Position numbers and translations under genes: made by a program. The notes beneath the pieces were generated by a model. That model worked only from the letters and a program-made list of their open reading frames with translations. It had not been told where the DNA came from and searched no databases. This document shows, piece after piece, positions 32,904 through 37,042 of a stretch of 37,042 nt of DNA. Numbering within the stretch: the stretch's first letter is position 1; every line of letters begins with the position of its first letter. The stretch is from JAEUJT01 sp044225205. Lineage in GTDB: Bacteria; Myxococcota; Myxococcia; Myxococcales; Myxococcaceae. The DNA lies in the NCBI GenBank assembly GCA_044225205.1, contig JBGAIY010000021.1, positions 1 through 37,042 on the forward strand, in the 5' to 3' direction.

Positions 32904-34586
32904 TCAACCGACCTGCGGCCATTCGACCGACAAATCGAAGCGCTCGTAACGCGCCCCCAGCGCACGAATCAGCACCCACAATTCACCCGACAGCACCAGG
33001 GCACACGCCGCTCCCGTCACGACGATGGTCGCGTCGGCTGGTGCCCCCAGCGCCTCGCCCGCGAGATACAGCAGCGCGACCAGCGGCGCACAGGGCACCA
33101 CCGCCCGAGCCAAAATGGCGACGAACAGCAGCAAGAAGAGCATGCGTTGGCCCGCCGCTTCGACGCCGCGTTGGGCCCCGGCGACCGCGCTCGACCACGC
33201 CGGCAGCAGCAGCGCAATGGCGAAGTGCACGAGCGTCAACAACATGGTCACCGGCGGGCCCAGCACCACGAACACGACCGCCACCGCCCGCAAGTGCTCG
33301 GTGCCGACCAGGAGGCTCGGTATCGCCAACGTCGCGACGAGCCAATTGGTGGCGAAGGCTTGCGCCAGCACTTCACCGAAAACGGCTTGCGACCCGGTGA
33401 GGGGCAGCGCGCGCACCACGTCGAGCCGTTCGAACAGCCGCGCGACGCCTCGGCGAGAGAAGAAGGGCCCGCTGAAGGCGACGAGCCCCGCCGCGGTGAG
33501 GCCGAACGTCGCCACGGCCTCGAGCAGGTCGGCCGACCACGCCGCGACCCCCACCGACGCGACCGCGACGGCCGCCGAAATGCCGGCCAGCACGCGCCAA
33601 CGGCCCATGGCCCCCGCTTCGATGAGCCCTTTCCACACGAAGGCGAGCCACCACGGCGTGGCCGCGGTCAGGGTGAAGGGTTCGGGCTGCTGCACGCTCG
33701 GCGCGCGCTGCGCTTCTTTTCGGGCCGCCACTTTCTGCGCCCGCGCCAGCGAGCCCTCTTCGAACGCCGTGACCGAGCGCAAGACCCAGACGTAGTGCAG
33801 CGCGAGCACGAGCAAGGCGCCGGGCAGCGCATGAACGAAGACGTTGACGTCGCTCGACTTGAGTCGCACGAGCCAACGCAGCGGCAGCAGCACCGAGCTC
33901 AGCGGCTGGGTCATCAAGAGTGAATTGACGCGAGCAACCAAGAGGTCGGCATGTTCGACGTCGAAAGCCACCCCTCGCGCACCGGGCCAGCGCTGCCAGG
34001 TCACCGCGCCGACCACCCCACACCCCACCAGCACGACGGCGTTCTGCAACCAGCGCGGCACGCCGCCCAGGCGCAACCGTTCACGGGTGAACGACGCCGC
34101 CAAGAAATGGAGCGACACCGTCGACAACACGAGCCAGGTGCCGAACACGCGGCAGGCGGTGACCACGGGGGCGGCGAAAAAGCGCCCTGAAATCAACGTG
34201 AACACCACCGACGAAATCAAGATCGCGAACTCGCTCTTCACCAGGCGAAAGTGGAGCAACGTGCGGCGCCCCACCGGAGCGGGAAAGAGCATGGCCATTT
34301 CGGCTTCGGTGAAGCGCATCGACGGCGGGTCGTCGCGCAGCACCCACCCCAACAACACCAACGTCGCCAGCAACGGCAGGGCGAGCAGCGCCTCTGAAAT
34401 GCCGTCGAGCCCGGTCGCCGGCCCGGCCGCCGCCGCGCGGTTGGCCAGGCGCCCAAAGTTCGACCACACGTACAGAATGACCAACACCAACCCCGCCAGG
34501 TACCGCGGCTGGCGGAGTCGAGCGACGCGCACCCGAACGACGTTTTCGAGCGACGTGCGCAGCAAGTAGAACAGCGCCCCGGCCAT
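32904..34586 (-). CDS. ABC exporter membrane protein (putative ABC_export family)
   Basis: A 560-residue protein with about 12-14 membrane helices and a cytoplasmic stretch near residues 285-310. The N-terminal block around MAMLFPAPVGRRTLLHFRLVKSE resembles the putative ABC exporter membrane family. It pairs with the ATPase gene just upstream, separated by three bases. It is large for an ABC permease and may carry two half-membrane units. Substrate unknown. The region after it (32677-32903) shows no gene. Confidence 0.75.
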   Translation of the reverse strand: MAGALFYLLRTSLENVVRVRVARLRQPRYLAGLVLVILYVWSNFGRLANRAAAAGPATGLDGISEALLALPLLATLVLLGWVLRDDPPSMRFTEAEMAMLFPAPVGRRTLLHFRLVKSEFAILISSVVFTLISGRFFAAPVVTACRVFGTWLVLSTVSLHFLAASFTRERLRLGGVPRWLQNAVVLVGCGVVGAVTWQRWPGARGVAFDVEHADLLVARVNSLLMTQPLSSVLLPLRWLVRLKSSDVNVFVHALPGALLVLALHYVWVLRSVTAFEEGSLARAQKVAARKEAQRAPSVQQPEPFTLTAATPWWLAFVWKGLIEAGAMGRWRVLAGISAAVAVASVGVAAWSADLLEAVATFGLTAAGLVAFSGPFFSRRGVARLFERLDVVRALPLTGSQAVFGEVLAQAFATNWLVATLAIPSLLVGTEHLRAVAVVFVVLGPPVTMLLTLVHFAIALLLPAWSSAVAGAQRGVEAAGQRMLFLLLFVAILARAVVPCAPLVALLYLAGEALGAPADATIVVTGAACALVLSGELWVLIRALGARYERFDLSVEWPQVG

Positions 34587-34589
34587 GGT

Positions 34590-35354
34590 CTACGGGCCCT
34601 CCGCGGGTGACGGAGGCGCCGGCTGCGCGTCGGCCGTCGCTTTGAAGAACACGTCTTCGAGGCTCACGTCGGCGGCGCCGTTGGCGAACTTTTGGCGAAT
34701 GTCGGCCAGCGAACCCTCGGTCACCACCGAACCGGCTTTGACGATGAGCACGTGGCTGCACACTTCTTCGAGCAAGCTGAGCAAGTGCGAACTCAAGATG
34801 ATGGCGGCGCCTTCGTGCGCCATGCGTCGAATGGTCGCTTTCATTGAGCGAATGCCGACCGGGTCGAGCCCCGTGAGCGGCTCGTCGAACACCACGCACT
34901 TCGGTTGGTGCAACAGCCCACAGGCCAACGCGACTTTCTGTTTCATGCCGCGCGAGAGCTGCGAGGGCAATTCGTGGCGTTTGTCGGTCAACGCGAGCTC
35001 GGTCAGCAACGGCTCGGCCCGCGCGGCGAAGTCGGCGGCCGTCACGTCGTACAGCCGGCCGATGAAGACCAAGTGTTGCCACACGGTCAGGTGGTCAAAA
35101 AGCCTCGGCTCGTCGGGGAAGTAGGCGAGCGTGCGCTTGGCGGCGAGGGGCTCTTTGAGCAGGTCGTGCCCGTCGAGCCGCACGGTGCCCCCGGTCGGAG
35201 GGATGATGCCGGTCACGCAGCGGAGCGTCGTCGTCTTGCCCGCCCCGTTCGGCCCGACGAGGCCCCACACTTCGCCCGGCGCGACCGAAAACGACAGGTC
35301 TTTGACCGCCGTGAATTCGCCGTACACCTTGGTGAGGCCTTGCACTTCAATCAT
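34590..35354 (-). CDS. ABC transporter ATPase
   Basis: A 254-residue ATPase: Walker A GPNGAGKTT at 34-42, signature LSRGM at 133-137, Walker B CVVFDEP at 153-159 then LTGLDPVG, H-loop in SSHLLSLLEE. This is the drug/lipid exporter (ABC-2 type) branch, as in CcmA and NatA relatives. The ATG at 35354 is chosen over 35375 as it directly precedes the first strand and has GAGG upstream. The gene is followed by its membrane partner and divergent from the lipoprotein gene. The Ala/Pro-rich tail of about 15 residues is disordered. Confidence 0.94.
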   Translation of the reverse strand: MIEVQGLTKVYGEFTAVKDLSFSVAPGEVWGLVGPNGAGKTTTLRCVTGIIPPTGGTVRLDGHDLLKEPLAAKRTLAYFPDEPRLFDHLTVWQHLVFIGRLYDVTAADFAARAEPLLTELALTDKRHELPSQLSRGMKQKVALACGLLHQPKCVVFDEPLTGLDPVGIRSMKATIRRMAHEGAAIILSSHLLSLLEEVCSHVLIVKAGSVVTEGSLADIRQKFANGAADVSLEDVFFKATADAQPAPPSPAEGP

Positions 35355-35500
35355 GTCGCCCGCCTCGAGAACCACTGACCTGCGCCGTGCTTCACGCTTC
35401 GCACGGGAATGAGCTGACTGCCGAACGCGCCCGCGCGCTCGTATCGACCTCGCGGGGTTTGAGCAAGTTGGTGGCGGGAGACGAGGTATGCTCTTCGCCC

Positions 35501-36343
35501 ATGAAACGATTGCTCTTTTGCCTGTGCGCAGCCACCGTCGCCGTCGGCTGTGCCCCTTCGTTGCGGCTCACCCGCCCGACGCCGCCCGAAGCCAACTTGG
35601 GCAACATTCACACCCTGTCGGTCACGGTTTCGACCGACGTCGGCAAGAGCGTCGAGAACGCGGTCGTGAAAGGCCTCGCCTTCGGCGAATTGCCGGTGCC
35701 GGTGCCGGTCGAAGGCACGGTCAAAGAACGGCTCGAAGCGCGGCTCCAGTCGCTCGGCTACACGGTGTGCCCCGCGGCCCCCTGCGGCGAAGGCGCCATG
35801 ACCGTCGTGTTGACCGAGTCGACCGTCGGCACCGAGTTCACGAGCAGCGGCCTGCGCGCCCACAGCCGCATCACCGCGCGCGTCAAAGTCAAACAGCTCG
35901 ACGGTACCGAACCCTACGACTTCAGCTTCTGGGACCGTCGCTCGGGCCGCGTCGAAGAGGCTCCGATGTTGGTGCAAGGCTGCGCCGAGTCGATCGCCAA
36001 CCGGTTCGCCAACACGCTGTTGCCCGGCCGCCAAACGTCGACCTTGCCCCTCGAAGACGGTGGCCCGCTGAGCATGGGCGTCAACATGCTGCTCGCCAGC
36101 AACTGGACAGGGGCGATTTCGTATTTTGCGCAGCTGACCCGAGACCAGCCCGACCTCGACGGGGCCTGGTACGATCTCGGCGTTGCGTGGGAGGCCCAGG
36201 GTGACTGGGGCCAGGCCCTCAGCGCCTACGAACAGGCCGCCTCGCGCAAGCGCAGCCGCACCTACCTCGACGCGGTCGCGTCGGCCCGCAGCATGGTGCC
36301 GGTGAACGCCGCGCCCACGCCTCAGCCGATACCCGTGCAGTGA
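35501..36343 (+). CDS. TPR lipoprotein
   Basis: A 280-residue lipoprotein. The signal peptide ends in the lipobox AVGC with Cys17, and Ala follows the Cys, which favours the outer membrane. A beta-rich middle domain (about 20-190) contains short Cys-bearing segments (TVCPAAPCGEG), and a TPR-like pair follows (about 200-250, DLDGAWYDLGVAWEAQGDWGQALSAYEQAA). The ATG at 35501 is chosen because the frame before it (to 35387) is not signal-like. The 55-base stretch at 36006-36060 recurs downstream at 36360-36414, a sign of an earlier tandem paralogue. Function unknown. Confidence 0.85.
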   Translation: MKRLLFCLCAATVAVGCAPSLRLTRPTPPEANLGNIHTLSVTVSTDVGKSVENAVVKGLAFGELPVPVPVEGTVKERLEARLQSLGYTVCPAAPCGEGAMTVVLTESTVGTEFTSSGLRAHSRITARVKVKQLDGTEPYDFSFWDRRSGRVEEAPMLVQGCAESIANRFANTLLPGRQTSTLPLEDGGPLSMGVNMLLASNWTGAISYFAQLTRDQPDLDGAWYDLGVAWEAQGDWGQALSAYEQAASRKRSRTYLDAVASARSMVPVNAAPTPQPIPVQ

Positions 36344-36359
36344 CCACGACCGTGCCCCG

Positions 36360-36414
36360 TCGCCAACGCGCTGTTGCCAGGTCGCCAAACGCCGACCTTG
36401 CCGTTCGAAGACGG
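36360..36414 (+). pseudogene. remnant of a tandem paralogue of the lipoprotein gene
   Basis: These 55 bases match 36006-36060 at 49 positions (89 percent) in the same orientation, 354 bases apart. In frame they read VANALLPGRQTPTLPFEDG against FANTLLPGRQTSTLPLEDG. Three differences are silent and three are mild changes, so it was once coding. It then runs on as nonsense (GRTLAPTTELGG and then Arg/Gly-rich). No start or signal peptide remains. Confidence 0.75.
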
Positions 36415-36486
36415 GCGCACCCTGGCACCAACAACGGAGCTTGGCGGCCACAAACGCCGCGGTCGGTTCAAAGGGGTGACCTCGGG

Positions 36487-37042
36487 TCAACGGGGGCGAG
36501 GCTTCTCGCCGGCTCCGAGCACCTGCAGCTCGACCCTCGCAACGGCCTGCGCCACGGCAAGCAACTGCTCGCTCTGAAAAATGACGCCGACTTCGGCCGC
36601 GGGGAGTTCGGTCGCGGTCGCCACGTCGCGCACCCATTCGTCGTTGCCGAGCCCCAGTGAAATGCCCAGCCGTTCATGGGTGCTGGCCCGCACGTCGCGC
36701 CGCAGCTGAGCGACGATTTCGGTGTCGACCCTCGCCCCCGCCATCAAGTCGCGCATGGCCCGTACGTATTCGAGGCTCGACCGGTGGGGCGGCCGAGTGG
36801 TCGGCCGAGCGGGCCCGAGGCGCACCGCCCGCGACCACACGAAGAGCGCGGCGCACGCCAAGAACTGGAGCGTCGTCGCCACCACGTTGACGGTCAACGG
36901 TGTCGTCGCGGCGGCTCGCTGGTGAAATTCGTCGAAGACCATGGGGCCCCGCGCCGCGACGTGGAGCCAAAAGGCGGCGTTGTCGAGCAGCTCCAGGCGC
37001 GCACTCTCGGCGAGGTCGGGCCCCGCGCCCACCCACACCTCA
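36487..37042 (-). CDS. DUF4350-like membrane protein, C-terminal part (cut by window edge)
   Basis: The frame is open to the window end, so the true start is outside; 185 codons are seen. The stretch LELLDNAAFWLHVAARGPMV then FDEFHQ is the C-terminal signature of DUF4350 proteins, followed by one membrane helix (about 50-72 of the visible part) and a cytoplasmic helical tail of about 110 residues. In other bacteria these proteins lie in an operon with a DUF58 protein and a MoxR ATPase, not seen here. It converges on the lipoprotein and its remnant. Function unknown. Confidence 0.65.
   Translation of the reverse strand, partial: EVWVGAGPDLAESARLELLDNAAFWLHVAARGPMVFDEFHQRAAATTPLTVNVVATTLQFLACAALFVWSRAVRLGPARPTTRPPHRSSLEYVRAMRDLMAGARVDTEIVAQLRRDVRASTHERLGISLGLGNDEWVRDVATATELPAAEVGVIFQSEQLLAVAQAVARVELQVLGAGEKPRPR

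Noticed and set aside
32597..32965. Minus-strand frame with a repeated (L/V)DET motif in the gap after the ABC exporter gene
   Set aside because: Its three DET motifs are short and come from TCGTCGA-type words that are common throughout this DNA. It has no start signal and no conserved domain.

Overview
The window is GC-rich DNA from a Gram-negative bacterium. It most resembles a member of the Myxococcota, judged from a very large Ser/Thr kinase-STAND-WD40 fusion, a dense chemosensory operon, TPR lipoproteins, System I cytochrome c maturation and strong GC bias. This placement is inference from gene content, because no rRNA or tRNA gene is visible. About 93 percent of the window is coding, and neighbouring genes often overlap by ATGA or GTGA, so transcription is probably in a few long operons. 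|| Left part (1-9266): a System I cytochrome c maturation set on the minus strand, in two blocks. ccmA-ccmB, then after a 263-base gap ccmC-ccmD-like-ccmE, form the heme-loading block (6025-9266). ccmF-ccmG-ccmH-ccmI form the ligation and thioredox block (75-4035). A divergent SDR dehydrogenase and LysR regulator sit between the blocks and look like an insertion. An FNR/CRP-like box lies upstream of ccmF, and a LysR-type dyad lies between the SDR gene and lysR. || Middle part (9267-20448): a 53-codon ORF (9404-9565) encodes a peptide with a double-glycine-type leader and resembles a RiPP precursor. It meets, tail to tail and with a 4-base overlap, a 1822-residue protein joining a zinc-finger-like N-terminus, a Ser/Thr kinase, a STAND NTPase, one membrane segment and WD40 propellers. 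Upstream on the same strand is a tight operon for a MacB-type exporter: a Yip1-like membrane protein, a membrane fusion protein, an ATPase and two FtsX/MacB permeases. || Right part (20449-37042): a perfect 22-bp palindrome lies in a divergent intergenic region before a 1468-residue protein of unknown function (propeller-like centre, HEAT-like and TPR parts). Its best ribosome-binding site and ATG lie 78 bases upstream of the open frame, in frame, but are interrupted by a TGA at codon 7. Next comes a seven-gene chemosensory operon, cheY-STAS-cheA-mcp-cheW-cheR-cheB. It is followed by a small outer-membrane barrel gene broken by a one-base shift, an ABC exporter pair on the minus strand, a TPR lipoprotein with a downstream remnant of a tandem paralogue, and the C-terminal part of a DUF4350-like membrane protein cut by the window edge. 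|| The points most worth checking are the peptide ORF and its kinase/exporter neighbourhood, the in-frame TGA, the palindrome, the lipoprotein remnant and the frameshifted barrel gene. No CRISPR array, insertion sequence, tRNA, rRNA or phage gene was seen.
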